A stretch of DNA of 64,000 nucleotides from Streptomyces olivochromogenes. GTDB lineage: Bacteria; Actinomycetota; Actinomycetes; Streptomycetales; Streptomycetaceae. Where the stretch lies: positions 420,709 through 484,708 of the forward strand of contig NZ_KQ948455.1 in NCBI RefSeq assembly GCF_001514115.1, read 5' to 3'. Position 1 is the stretch's first letter. Every line of letters begins with the position of its first letter. The notes under the pieces are model-generated. The model saw only the letters and a program-made list of their open reading frames with translations. It was not told the DNA's origin and ran no database searches. A program made the position numbers and the translations under genes. This document shows positions 27,101 to 34,952 of the stretch, one piece after another.

Positions 27101-27412
27101 CGGGGGTTCGGTCGTCAGCCGGCAGGGCAGCGGCCGGCCGCCGTCGGCGGGGACGTAACCGGACACGACCTCGCGTTCGCCGGACAGCGCGGCGAGCACC
27201 TTGGCGTGCGCGGCCAGCAGCACCGAGTCGAGCGGTACCGCCAGGTCCTGCGCCAGCCCGCGCAACGGTCCCGCGACGTCCTCCGGGACCGTCGTCTCGT
27301 GGTCGGCGACGCCCGCCACCGGCTGGGGCGTCCACCGCGGCACCGCGGTGAACCCACCGGCCACGAGCTGACCGCGCCAGAACTCACGATCGGCTTCCAC
27401 TTGCACTCTCAT
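24164..27412 (-). CDS. single-module NRPS: truncated C, A, T, TE
   Basis: 1082 residues. Residues 1-~235 are the C-terminal lobe of a condensation domain; the HHxxxDG lobe is absent. Adenylation domain ~238-745: A3 YFTSGSTGEPKGAM (389-402), A4 FDIS (436-439), A5 NAYGLTETS (532-540), A8 GRRDTQVKIRGFRIEIGEIE, A10 with Lys726. Carrier Ser785 in GGTSLS. Thioesterase ~840-1080 with Ser914 in GHSSG. By eye the pocket residues aligned with GrsA 330 and 331 are Asp541 and Asp542, which suits a cationic side chain such as Dap. The ATG overlaps the stop of the membrane protein gene (ATGA), so both are made together. No MbtH gene is nearby. Confidence 0.9.
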   Translation of the reverse strand: MRVQVEADREFWRGQLVAGGFTAVPRWTPQPVAGVADHETTVPEDVAGPLRGLAQDLAVPLDSVLLAAHAKVLAALSGEREVVSGYVPADGGRPLPCRLTTEPPTWRTLLLNAHRAASEVLSHKDFPVDDLRRELGLNEPPFEAVFDPGGVGGDLAEDTVVRIGFSSRDGRLVLRLRYRTDVLDADCAARIAGYHVAALARIAVGPDAEHGRQILLSAEELHFQLEGLAGPHRELPDRRMHELFEQRVREHPDAVAAVHGERRWTYRELNARANRLARALLARGLRREGVVAVVTERNLDWPAAVLAVFKAGGVYLPIEPHFPAGRIATTLTRAGCALVLTEHGSTTTLDQALESLPGTGKVLIDAAYAEDHADDDPGVPVAPDQLAYIYFTSGSTGEPKGAMCEHEGMLNHLYAKIDDLGLGEGQVVAQTAPQCFDISLWQLVSGLLVGGRTLLVEQEVILDVQRFVDKIVEGRVAVLQVVPSYLDVVVSCLRQHPRELPDLRCVSVTGEALKKELTERWFAVQPGIKLVNAYGLTETSDDTNHEVMDRAPERILLGRAVNNVRVYVVDEHLTPVPLGAPGLIVFSGVCVGRGYINDPERTRQAYLADPHREGARLYRGGDYGRWQPGGKLEFLGRRDTQVKIRGFRIEIGEIENTLLRVPGVRDGAVVVAERADQSKHLVAFYSGPRALDGDVLPARLAESLPEYMVPSAFHWRESLPLTANSKIDRKTLQALAGDLDVVQDDYHAPNTPTEHRLAAAWAKVLGVPQDRIGRRDHFFDRGGTSLSAVKLAITLDRAVSLKDVTRHPVLADLAALVDGRSQRRPGLLHPLSESDDTRGGALVCFPYAGGNAVNFQPLARALPPGGPAVYAVELPGHDVAADSEPFAPMTEVVEQVVDEIVRRGLTRILLWGHSSGAAPAVETARRLQERGVDVQRVFLGAQLLGDAARRRAAIDELTELSDAEIAARLSAAGGYTELGELDARHAEHVGAAYRHDCVSAHRCFADLLDNPPTPKLSAPVTVVVAADDPSTADHPHRYRDWQLLAEQVDLHELADGGHYFPRTRPAEAAQAVLRAAELFAPS

Positions 27413-29991
27413 CGCATCTTCCCGTTTGACTGGGCCTGCAGGCCGGAGTGGTCACGCTGTGCCTTGTACGCCAGTGCGGCAGGCTGGTAGGGGGCCTCGC
27501 GCGTTTCGGCCGCCGGATTTCCGCCCCACCGGGCGCGCTCCGGGACTTCCTCGCCCTTCATGAGGAAGGAGTCGGGGGCGAGCTCCGCTCCGTCGCCCAT
27601 CGTCACGCCGTAGTGGACGTGGGCGCCGACACCGAGCGTGGAGCCGGCGCCGATCGTGCTGCGGTCGGACTTGAAGGTGCCGTCCTCCTGCGAATGGCAC
27701 TGGATCTTGCTTCCCGCGTTGAGCGTGCAGTCGTTCCCGATGGTGGTGAGCATCCGCTCCGTCAGGTGGCAGCCGTCGTCGAAGACCCTGCTGCCGATCC
27801 GAACGCCCAGCATCCGCCAGATCAGGCTCTTGAAAGGGGTCCCGTTGAAGATGTTGAGATAGTTCTCGGGCACCTTCCAGAGGCGCTCGTGCCACCAGAA
27901 GTACGGTTCGTAGATGGAACACAACTGCGGTTGCAGCCCGCGGAACGCGGCGATACAGCGCTCCACCATGACGAAGTAGAGCGGTGTGAAAGCGAGGCTG
28001 AACATCAGGAACGCGGCGATCAGCACATGCCCGTAGGAGTCGTACAGATCGACATCGGCGAGAGCGACCACCGTGAGGACGAAGAAGTAGATCCACCGCA
28101 CCATCAGGAAGAGGGTCATCGAGCGGATGTTGTAGCGATTCTTCGCGGCGAGACTGCGACGGAACTCCTCGCCGCTGCGGAGATGGTCGAACCGTGAGTC
28201 GCGCTCGACCGACCGGGGAATCTCGAAACACGGCGAGCCCAACAGGCCCACACCCTCGCGTACCTCTCCTTCGAGCGGAATCATCACCTTCGTCGCGAGG
28301 AGGCAGTTCTCGCCCGTTCTGGCCCCCGACGGATAGGCGATGTTGTTCCCGATGAAGTTGCGCGGTCCGATCGAGGCCTTGGACACCCGGAAAGAGGAGC
28401 TCGAATAGTCCGCGTTGACGATGGAGAGCCCGTCGGCGACCATCGTGCCGCTGCCGACCGAGCACAGATACGGGCTCTCGTGCTGCACTTCCGTGCCGAA
28501 GTTCGACCCGGTCTGTTCGATCCGTGACAAGTCGTATCCGAGGCCGCGCAGATAGTAGACGATGTAGGAGCTGTCGCCGAGCAGCCATTTGAAGAACTTG
28601 ATGTTGGTCATGCGCCCGATCGCGCGGAACGTCGAGTAGTGGAAGCCGTACAGCGGGTAGACCTTGTCCGGCTTGATGACCAGGTTCAGCAGGCGCGGAA
28701 CGGTGAACAGCACGGCCACGCCGAAGACGACGAAGCCGAAGAACAGCACGAAGGACAGGGCCAGCGCGTCGCCGTAGAGAGCCGGTGAGGAGTACCCCAC
28801 CGACCCCGGGCCCAGCCGGTCGTGCAGCGCGGGAACCAGATCGATCAGCATGTACGCGCCCCCGACCATCAGCGGCACGTAGAGGAAGAACACCTGAAGC
28901 AGGGTGACGAAACCGAAGCCGACCCGGCGCAGTGTGCCGCACGCGGCCGACTCGATCCGCACGTAGTCGTGCTCGGTGGGCTGTGCCGGGGATCCGTGCC
29001 ACTGCTGACCGTCCGGGACCGTCTGGCCGCTGTACAGCGTGGACGTGTGGCCGAGCTGCGCCCCGTCGCCCATCGACGTGTCGATGTCGAGCACGGTCTT
29101 CTCGCCGATGAACACGTCCCGGCCCAGGGTGACCCGACCGGTCTGGATACGCCCCGCGTGCGCCCGGTAGCAGTGGAAGAACGAGTCCTTGCGGATCACC
29201 GTTCCGGCGCCGATCGTGAGCAGGTCGGGGCAGGCCGGAGTCTGGCGGGAGAGGATCGTGACCCCCTTGCCGATCCGGGCGCCTAGGGCGCGCAGGTACA
29301 GCACGTACAGGGGATTGCCGACGAAGAAGATCATCGGATTGGCGTGGATCAGCGCCTTGACCGTCCAGAAGCGCAGATACGTCAGTCCCCAGATCGGGAA
29401 TTCGCGCGGTTTCCACCGGCCGACGAGAATCCATTTGGCCACGATCGGGAAGGTGCACAGAGCGACGAAACCGATGGAGCCGAAGACGAGCGATCGCATG
29501 TAGATGCCGAACGCGTTCGAGCCGGCGGACACCCATCCGTAGCCCCGGTCGGCGACAATTCCGGCGAGGAAGGAATATCCCATGAAGAACAAGAACTGAA
29601 GCGCTCCGCAGAGGACGTACCGTGCCGTCCCGGCCCGCGTCACCACCGTGGCCGGCGCCGGAACCGACGACTCGGCCGGAAGCGGTTCGGTGTCCGCGAG
29701 ACCCGTCGCAAGGCTCCGGATCGTCGGGTACCGGTAGATGTCCTTCATCGACGCCGAGGGGAGATCCGGCCGCTTCCTGATCCGTGCGCAGAATTGAGCC
29801 ATCACCAATGAGTTGGCGCCGAGGTCGTTGAAGAAGTGACTCTCGACCGATACTCGTTCGACGTCGATGACGCCGGCCAGCACCTCTGCGAGCTCCTTCT
29901 CGATGACGATTTTCGGTCCGGTATACCCACGCTTGTCGAGTGCGGATTCACCCGTACCAGGCGTCAGGACTTCGACGGACTTCTCCTCCAT
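27409..29991 (-). CDS. Pls/PosA-type membrane polymerase with own carrier domain
   Basis: 860 residues, matching the C-terminal part of epsilon-poly-lysine synthetase (Pls) and the NRPS terminal-domain family. A carrier domain comes first (Ser61 in LGANSLVM), then about six membrane helices (near 122-145, 165-187, 358-390, 408-434 and two around 640-690) and hexapeptide left-handed beta-helix stretches (about 238-335, 490-600 and 745-835). In Pls these parts form the amide-bond-making tandem domains, fused behind an A-T pair. Here the A domain is a separate gene just downstream. Good ribosome site (AAGGAG) before ATG 29991. Expected in the cytoplasmic membrane. Confidence 0.85.
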   Translation of the reverse strand: MEEKSVEVLTPGTGESALDKRGYTGPKIVIEKELAEVLAGVIDVERVSVESHFFNDLGANSLVMAQFCARIRKRPDLPSASMKDIYRYPTIRSLATGLADTEPLPAESSVPAPATVVTRAGTARYVLCGALQFLFFMGYSFLAGIVADRGYGWVSAGSNAFGIYMRSLVFGSIGFVALCTFPIVAKWILVGRWKPREFPIWGLTYLRFWTVKALIHANPMIFFVGNPLYVLYLRALGARIGKGVTILSRQTPACPDLLTIGAGTVIRKDSFFHCYRAHAGRIQTGRVTLGRDVFIGEKTVLDIDTSMGDGAQLGHTSTLYSGQTVPDGQQWHGSPAQPTEHDYVRIESAACGTLRRVGFGFVTLLQVFFLYVPLMVGGAYMLIDLVPALHDRLGPGSVGYSSPALYGDALALSFVLFFGFVVFGVAVLFTVPRLLNLVIKPDKVYPLYGFHYSTFRAIGRMTNIKFFKWLLGDSSYIVYYLRGLGYDLSRIEQTGSNFGTEVQHESPYLCSVGSGTMVADGLSIVNADYSSSSFRVSKASIGPRNFIGNNIAYPSGARTGENCLLATKVMIPLEGEVREGVGLLGSPCFEIPRSVERDSRFDHLRSGEEFRRSLAAKNRYNIRSMTLFLMVRWIYFFVLTVVALADVDLYDSYGHVLIAAFLMFSLAFTPLYFVMVERCIAAFRGLQPQLCSIYEPYFWWHERLWKVPENYLNIFNGTPFKSLIWRMLGVRIGSRVFDDGCHLTERMLTTIGNDCTLNAGSKIQCHSQEDGTFKSDRSTIGAGSTLGVGAHVHYGVTMGDGAELAPDSFLMKGEEVPERARWGGNPAAETREAPYQPAALAYKAQRDHSGLQAQSNGKMR

Positions 29992-30678
29992 GCGAGCTCC
30001 TTGAGGAACTTTCGAACGCCGCCTGCCAATACGGTCGACGCCCTGTACGCGCGCTTTTCGGCGGCCGGAGCGAGTAATCCGGAAGCCATGAGGTCAGGAT
30101 CTGTTCCGGTCGCAAAACCGGGCCGGTCACAAGGCCGTTGCCTCAGTCTTAGCCGTCCATCCGTGGGGCTGCCACTCGAACCGGATCGTGTCGGTATGGC
30201 ACTGGCCTTCGACGGCGTCAGGGGGGTCTCGCCGCTGACGCCCGGTGCCCGCGGCACAGAGCGGTCGGCGCCCGTTTTCACTCCCCGTCCACGATCCCGA
30301 CCGAGGGGATGACGAGGAGTTGCGCACGGGATTCGCCTTACTGCGTACGAGTGGCGTGTACCTGATCCGGAAGGGTGGCCGGACGCCGCCGACGGGGTCG
30401 CGGACGCGCGGAGGAGAAGTGCGGCACGAGCCGCTCACGCGGGCCGAGGAGAGGGCGCAGGGACGTCCACGGAGAGACACGGAGAGAACGGAGACAACGG
30501 AGAGACACGGAGAGGCACGGAGGGATGCCGAGGGACATGAGGAGGCGTGAAGAGGCATGAAGAGGTACGGAGAGGCATGAAGAGGTACGGAGAGAAGTGC
30601 CGTCGGCACCCCCGGCACGACTGAGCCGGAGGCGCCCACGCGGTCGCGTGGGCGCCTCCGGCTCGGACCGGGACCCCG
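29992..30678. other. intergenic region with purine-rich repeats
   Basis: No convincing gene in 687 bases. 29992-30280 is the probable promoter region of the Pls-type operon. About 30467-30600 is a G/A-rich low-complexity tract built from variants of GGAGAGACACGGAGA, ending in two copies of a 21-base unit around AGGCATGAAGAGGTACGG. The far end carries the terminator of the amidase gene. Long ORFs here are by-products of composition. Confidence 0.6.
30623..30664 (-). terminator. 20-bp perfect hairpin terminator of the amidase gene
   Basis: A perfect 20-base inverted repeat with a 2-base loop (left arm GAGCCGGAGGCGCCCACGCG) begins 15 bases downstream of the amidase stop codon. There is no U-tract, which is usual for Streptomyces terminators. 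Confidence 0.85.
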
Positions 30679-32706
30679 TTACTGCCCGGCGGGGGGCGCC
30701 GCGTGTCCCGACGGCGCCTTCTCCGTGCCGGGTACACGTACCAGGTCCACGTCGCTCGCGCGGACGTAGGCGATCCGGTGGCCGAACTGGATCTCGTAGT
30801 ACTCCTCGCGCCCCGTCACCACCAGGCTCGGTGTGTCGCTGAAGGTCGACCTGTCGATGTAGGAACCGACGGGCCGGGACTGCGCCACGTACCGCTGGCC
30901 CGCGAGGAGGGTGTACGGGAGCGGGGACTCGGACTGCTGTTCCACTCCCTCCGGGTAGGCATCCTCCTCCGGGAGGGCACGCCCGAACACCGGGATCTCG
31001 CTCACGCCCTCCTTCGGAGTCACGAACGCGCCGCTCGCGCCGACGGCCGTCGGACGGTTCTTCGGGTTCTTGAACCACGCCTTGTGGCCCAGGTACCAGA
31101 TCGCCGTCCAGTCGCCGCTGCGTCCGGCGACCGCGTAGGTCTGGCCGGCGGAGACCCGCGACCCCAGGTCGTTGACGTCCTCCGTGGATGCCTCGCCGTC
31201 GGGGCGCCGGCCCGGGTCCTGGATCAGTGGCGCGTGCTCGTCCGGCTCGGTGTGCAGGCGGACGGCGCTGGAGCCGTGCGGCGCGCACTTCACACCGCTC
31301 TTGGTGCACCCCGTGAACACCGGCTTGTGGGTGCCGAAGTCCGGCAGCACGGTCACCAGGTCGCTGTTGGGCCCGGCCGTCGCACGCAGGGGCGCGCCGA
31401 GGAGGTCGAAGTAGTGCCGCCAGTCCCAGAAGGGACCGGGGTCGTCGTGCATGTCGGGGATGCTCGAGCCGGTCGGCGACGCCACGTTGTCATGCCCGAA
31501 GATGTGCTGCCGGTCGAGTGGGATGTCGTACTTCTTCGCCAGGTAGCGCACCAGTTTGGCCGAGGCCTGGTACATCTGCTCCGTGTACCAGGCGTCGGGC
31601 TGTCTGAGGAATCCCTCGTGCTCGATGCCGATCGAACGTGCGTTCACAAACTGGTTCCCGGAGTGCCAGGCCACGTCCTTGGTCCTGATGTGCTGGGTGA
31701 CATGGCCGTCCTTGGAGCGGATCGAGTAGTGCCAGGACGCCTCCGTCGGATCCTGCACGGTCTGACGCATGGACGGCAGGTCCGCCTCCGTGTCGTGGAT
31801 GACGATGTACTCGATCTTCTGGTCCCTGGGCCGGTCGGCCAGGTCGTGGTTGCCGTAGTCGCCGTCGTCGTCGTACTCGACGTACGGCGCGGCGAGCCAG
31901 TCGCAGGTCAGCGCCGCGGGACACTCGACCTCCTTGGGCCGCCGTGCCGCCTCGGGGTGAGGGGTGCGGGGGTGTACGCCCGGGGTGGCGGGGAGGGTGA
32001 CCTGCTGACCGGAGTCGGTGGTGCGGTGCGCGCCCTTGCGGATCAACGCGAAGACGTTGTTCGCGTACTCCGCCGCCGACGTGGTGTCTCCCGTCCCCGG
32101 GAAGCGTGCCACCGCCTCCCACCAGTCCGCCGGGTTGGTGCTGAGCGGCTTGCCGAGTTGCCGTTGTGTCTCCGCGAGGAGCGCCGCACCTCCGCGTACG
32201 TTGGCCTCGGCATCGGTCCGCAGCCGCGCCACCGGGGCTCCGATCAGGCCGGCGGCCCGGCGCAGGTCCGCGGGCTGCGCGGAGCGTCCGCCCGGGGAGC
32301 CCGCCCCGGGCGAGGCCGAGGGCCCCGCCGCGGCCGCGGGCGGCTGGGCACCTCCGCGGTGCGACTCCGACGGAGTCGGTGCCGGGGACTTGCCCTTGGT
32401 CTTGGCCTGGCGGGCGTCGACCAGGTGCATCGGCCCGTAGCCGCCGACGACGCTCGGGGTGCCCGGCCGGGTGTCCCATCTCGACTGCAGGTAGGACACG
32501 CCCAGAAGCACACTGCGCGGCACGTGGTACTCGTTCGCGGCGTCCGTGAAGACGTTCTGCAGCTGGCGGTCGGCCGATGTCCCTCCGGCGCACGCCGCCG
32601 GGCCGGCCAGCAGCGGCATCAGGAGCGCCGCGGAGGCGGTCATGCGGACTGTACGGCGGTGCTCACGTGGGGAGTTGGGGACACGGGGGGCGACACGTCT
32701 TCTCAT
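30679..32706 (-). CDS. secreted N-acetylmuramoyl-L-alanine amidase
   Basis: 675-residue exported amidase_2 (PGRP-like) enzyme that cleaves the bond between MurNAc and the stem peptide. N-terminal basic region and hydrophobic signal (TASAALLMPLLAGPAACAGG, with a possible lipobox Cys), a lytic-transglycosylase-like or linker region with Ser/Pro-rich stretches, then the amidase domain at about residues 295-430. Zn ligands are expected in YIVIHDTEA and FGHDNVASPTGS. SH3-like wall-binding sequence follows (TYAVAGRSGDWTAIWYLG). ATG 32706 is taken over the TTG five codons upstream. Monocistronic, with a strong terminator. Confidence 0.85.
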   Translation of the reverse strand: MRRRVAPRVPNSPREHRRTVRMTASAALLMPLLAGPAACAGGTSADRQLQNVFTDAANEYHVPRSVLLGVSYLQSRWDTRPGTPSVVGGYGPMHLVDARQAKTKGKSPAPTPSESHRGGAQPPAAAAGPSASPGAGSPGGRSAQPADLRRAAGLIGAPVARLRTDAEANVRGGAALLAETQRQLGKPLSTNPADWWEAVARFPGTGDTTSAAEYANNVFALIRKGAHRTTDSGQQVTLPATPGVHPRTPHPEAARRPKEVECPAALTCDWLAAPYVEYDDDGDYGNHDLADRPRDQKIEYIVIHDTEADLPSMRQTVQDPTEASWHYSIRSKDGHVTQHIRTKDVAWHSGNQFVNARSIGIEHEGFLRQPDAWYTEQMYQASAKLVRYLAKKYDIPLDRQHIFGHDNVASPTGSSIPDMHDDPGPFWDWRHYFDLLGAPLRATAGPNSDLVTVLPDFGTHKPVFTGCTKSGVKCAPHGSSAVRLHTEPDEHAPLIQDPGRRPDGEASTEDVNDLGSRVSAGQTYAVAGRSGDWTAIWYLGHKAWFKNPKNRPTAVGASGAFVTPKEGVSEIPVFGRALPEEDAYPEGVEQQSESPLPYTLLAGQRYVAQSRPVGSYIDRSTFSDTPSLVVTGREEYYEIQFGHRIAYVRASDVDLVRVPGTEKAPSGHAAPPAGQ

Positions 32707-33049
32707 CGCAAGGGTCTCCAATCATGCTCGTCGCAATCAGGACAAAGGAGTTGCCCTCTGCATCACCCCCCGTACGTTTCCGTGCCCGACACGCCCCGTC
32801 GCGCCAAGCGTCACTGGTGTGGCCCAGCCACCCGGCAGAGGCCACCCGGTCGGCGGCAGAACGTCCGCCACGGCGGGGAGTCGGCGCGAGCCCGCCGCGG
32901 CGCGCGGGAGTGCCGTCGTACGGGCGTGCGGGAGTCCCGTCGTACGGGCGTGCGGGAGTCCCGTCGTACGGGGTGCGCGGGAGTGCCGTCGTGCGGGCGT
33001 GCGGGAGCGCCGTCGAGCGGGAGTCCCGTCGTACGGGGGAGGTGACGGC
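32707..33049. repeat. intergenic region with degenerate 24-bp tandem repeat
   Basis: No gene in 343 bases between two same-strand genes. 32906-33041 holds five to six copies of a 24-base unit (core GGGAGTCCCGTCGTACGG then GCGTGC), the first two almost identical and later copies with one-base length changes. Each unit contains the dyad CCGTCGTACGG, so the array could fold into successive small hairpins. The left part (32707-32905) would carry the amidase promoter, but I see no clear elements. Confidence 0.8.
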
Positions 33050-34720
33050 TCAGTCCTGGACCGGGTCCACCTGCCAGTCGGGGTGTCCCGGCATGGGCGG
33101 GGTGCGGTCCCCGTACAGCCACGGAGTCAGGAACGGCTTCAGGTCCTCGCCCGCGACCTCGGACGCGAGCGCGACGAAGTCCTGGGTGCTGGCCGCCCGC
33201 CCCTGGTACTTCGTCACCCAGGACCGCTCGATCCGCTCGAACGCCCCCTCACCGACCTTCTCCCGGAGGGCGTAGAGCACGAGCGCCGAGCCGTCGTACC
33301 GCACCTGCTTGAACAGGGCGGCCTCGGTGCGGGGTTCGGCGGGCGCCCCGTCGTCGTGACGCCACTGGTCGTGCTGCTCGTACGCCGCCCGCATCGCGGA
33401 CTCGACGCCGTCGCCGCCGTGCGCCTCGGAGTAGAGACGCTCGTAGAAACGGGCGTGACCCTCGCTCAGCCACAGGTCGGACCACCGCCGGATGGCCACG
33501 CTGTCGCCGGTCCACTGATGGGTCAGCTCGTGCACGAGGTCGCGCTCGGCGTCGACCCGGTCACCCTGCAGGTCGCCCTTCGGCACAAGGGACAGCGACT
33601 GCGTCTCCAGCGCCACCGGCAGGTCCGTGTCCCCCACCAGCACGCCGTAACGGCGAAAGGGGTACGTGCCGAGCCGCTGTTCCAGCCAGGCCAGGTGCTC
33701 GGGCGTCAGCGAGCGATAGGCCTTGGTCTCGGTGACCAGGTCGCCGGGGACCACGTCCCGGACGGGCAGCCCGTGCGGACCGGTGCTCTCGACGAACGTG
33801 AACTTCCCGATCGCCATCTGCACCAGCTGCGCCGCGACCGGCTGCTCGGAGTCGTACGTCCACCGGACCCGTCCGTCGGGCCGCGGGGCGCGCTCGACGA
33901 GCCGCCCGTTGGCCACCGCGCTGACACCCGGTGGAGTGGTGATGAGGAAGGTGACCGGCGCCCGCAGGCTCGGATGGTCGTTCGCCGGGAAGATCATCTT
34001 GGCCCCGTCGGGCTGCGGATAGAGCACGGTGCCGTCGGGCGTGGGCACCCAGCCGTAGTCTCCGATCGCGTCGCCGCGGTGCCTTCGCTGTGTCGGGTCG
34101 GCGGTGTAGGCGACCCGCACGGTGAACGCGGCGCCCTGGGGGATCGGCTTCGCGGGCGTGACGACGAGCTCGTCTCCGTCGCGCACGGTCCTCGCCGGTA
34201 CGTCGTCCACGGTGACCGAGTGCAGCGTGTTGCCCGCGAAGTCGAGGTCGAAGCGGGACAGGGACTGCGTGGCGCTCGCGCTGATGGTCGTACTGGCGTC
34301 GAAGCGCGTCCTGGGCGCCCGCCAGTCGAAGGCGAGCGTGTAGCGGGTGACCGTGTACCCCCCGTTGCCGTCGAGCGGCAGAAGCGGGTCGCCGATACCC
34401 GGGGCACCGGGGGAGGGGGCCGCGCCGGGTGATCCGGCGGAGGGGGTGGTGCCGGAGGGGTCGGTGCTGGAGGGGACGGTGCCGGAGGGGTTGGTGGTGG
34501 CGAGGGTGCCTGGGCGGGCGGGGGAGGGGTGGTCTTTGTGGGGGAGGACGCCGACGAGGACGACGGCACCGCCGATCCCGATCCCGACGGCGCCGGTGAG
34601 GGTGAGGAGGAGGGCCGTACGGCGGGTGCGGGGGCTTGGGAGACCACGGAGGCCGCGGGGACCACGGAGGCCGCGGAGGCCACGGGACTGATTCGGCTGC
34701 CGGGGGTCGTGGATCTCCAT
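33050..34720 (-). CDS. membrane-anchored M1-family metallopeptidase
   Basis: 556-residue zinc aminopeptidase of the M1 (gluzincin) family. A basic, Arg/Gly-rich cytoplasmic start and one membrane segment (about residues 36-58) precede a Thr/Ser/Pro linker (to ~110), the N-terminal beta domain and the catalytic domain. Zn site HELTH at about 397-401 with the third ligand in LWLSEGHARFYE; the substrate-binding GAMEN-like strand reads ALETQSL. The active site would face outside the cell. The C-terminal helical domain of long M1 enzymes is absent, as in shorter actinobacterial forms. Confidence 0.88.
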   Translation of the reverse strand: MEIHDPRQPNQSRGLRGLRGPRGLRGLPSPRTRRTALLLTLTGAVGIGIGGAVVLVGVLPHKDHPSPARPGTLATTNPSGTVPSSTDPSGTTPSAGSPGAAPSPGAPGIGDPLLPLDGNGGYTVTRYTLAFDWRAPRTRFDASTTISASATQSLSRFDLDFAGNTLHSVTVDDVPARTVRDGDELVVTPAKPIPQGAAFTVRVAYTADPTQRRHRGDAIGDYGWVPTPDGTVLYPQPDGAKMIFPANDHPSLRAPVTFLITTPPGVSAVANGRLVERAPRPDGRVRWTYDSEQPVAAQLVQMAIGKFTFVESTGPHGLPVRDVVPGDLVTETKAYRSLTPEHLAWLEQRLGTYPFRRYGVLVGDTDLPVALETQSLSLVPKGDLQGDRVDAERDLVHELTHQWTGDSVAIRRWSDLWLSEGHARFYERLYSEAHGGDGVESAMRAAYEQHDQWRHDDGAPAEPRTEAALFKQVRYDGSALVLYALREKVGEGAFERIERSWVTKYQGRAASTQDFVALASEVAGEDLKPFLTPWLYGDRTPPMPGHPDWQVDPVQD

Positions 34721-34872
34721 GGCCGCACTATGCCAGCAGGATCAGCCCATAACCGCCTATTTCGGCCCACATCCCTGTCGGTCACTTCATGGGCGGTCAC
34801 CTCGTGCGGTTACTGGCATGGGTACCGCCATTGGGTACCCCGTCGGGTACCGCCATTGGGTACCGCGATCAG

Positions 34873-34936
34873 AAACGGGGATTCCTCCCCGTTTACGTGC
34901 TAGCGTCAGAGCAGGAAACGGGGACTGGTCCCCGTT
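34873..34936. promoter_or_regulatory. two AACGGGG...CCCCGTT dyads upstream of patatin gene
   Basis: Two inverted repeats, AAACGGGG-N6-CCCCGTTT (34873-34894) and AACGGGGA-N4-TCCCCGTT (34917-34936), have centres 43 bases apart (about four helical turns). Between them lies a TAGCGT possible -10. The second dyad ends just before the ribosome site of the gene at 34953. This is a typical layout for a repressor operator pair. Upstream (34820-34866) are repeated GGGTACCGCCATT units. Confidence 0.6.
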
Positions 34937-34952
34937 GGTGGGGAGGGTGGAC

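Noticed and set aside
30245..30560. Charged ORFs in the purine-rich tract
   Set aside because: Translations are simple repeats (RRDTERT, GETRRERR) produced by composition.
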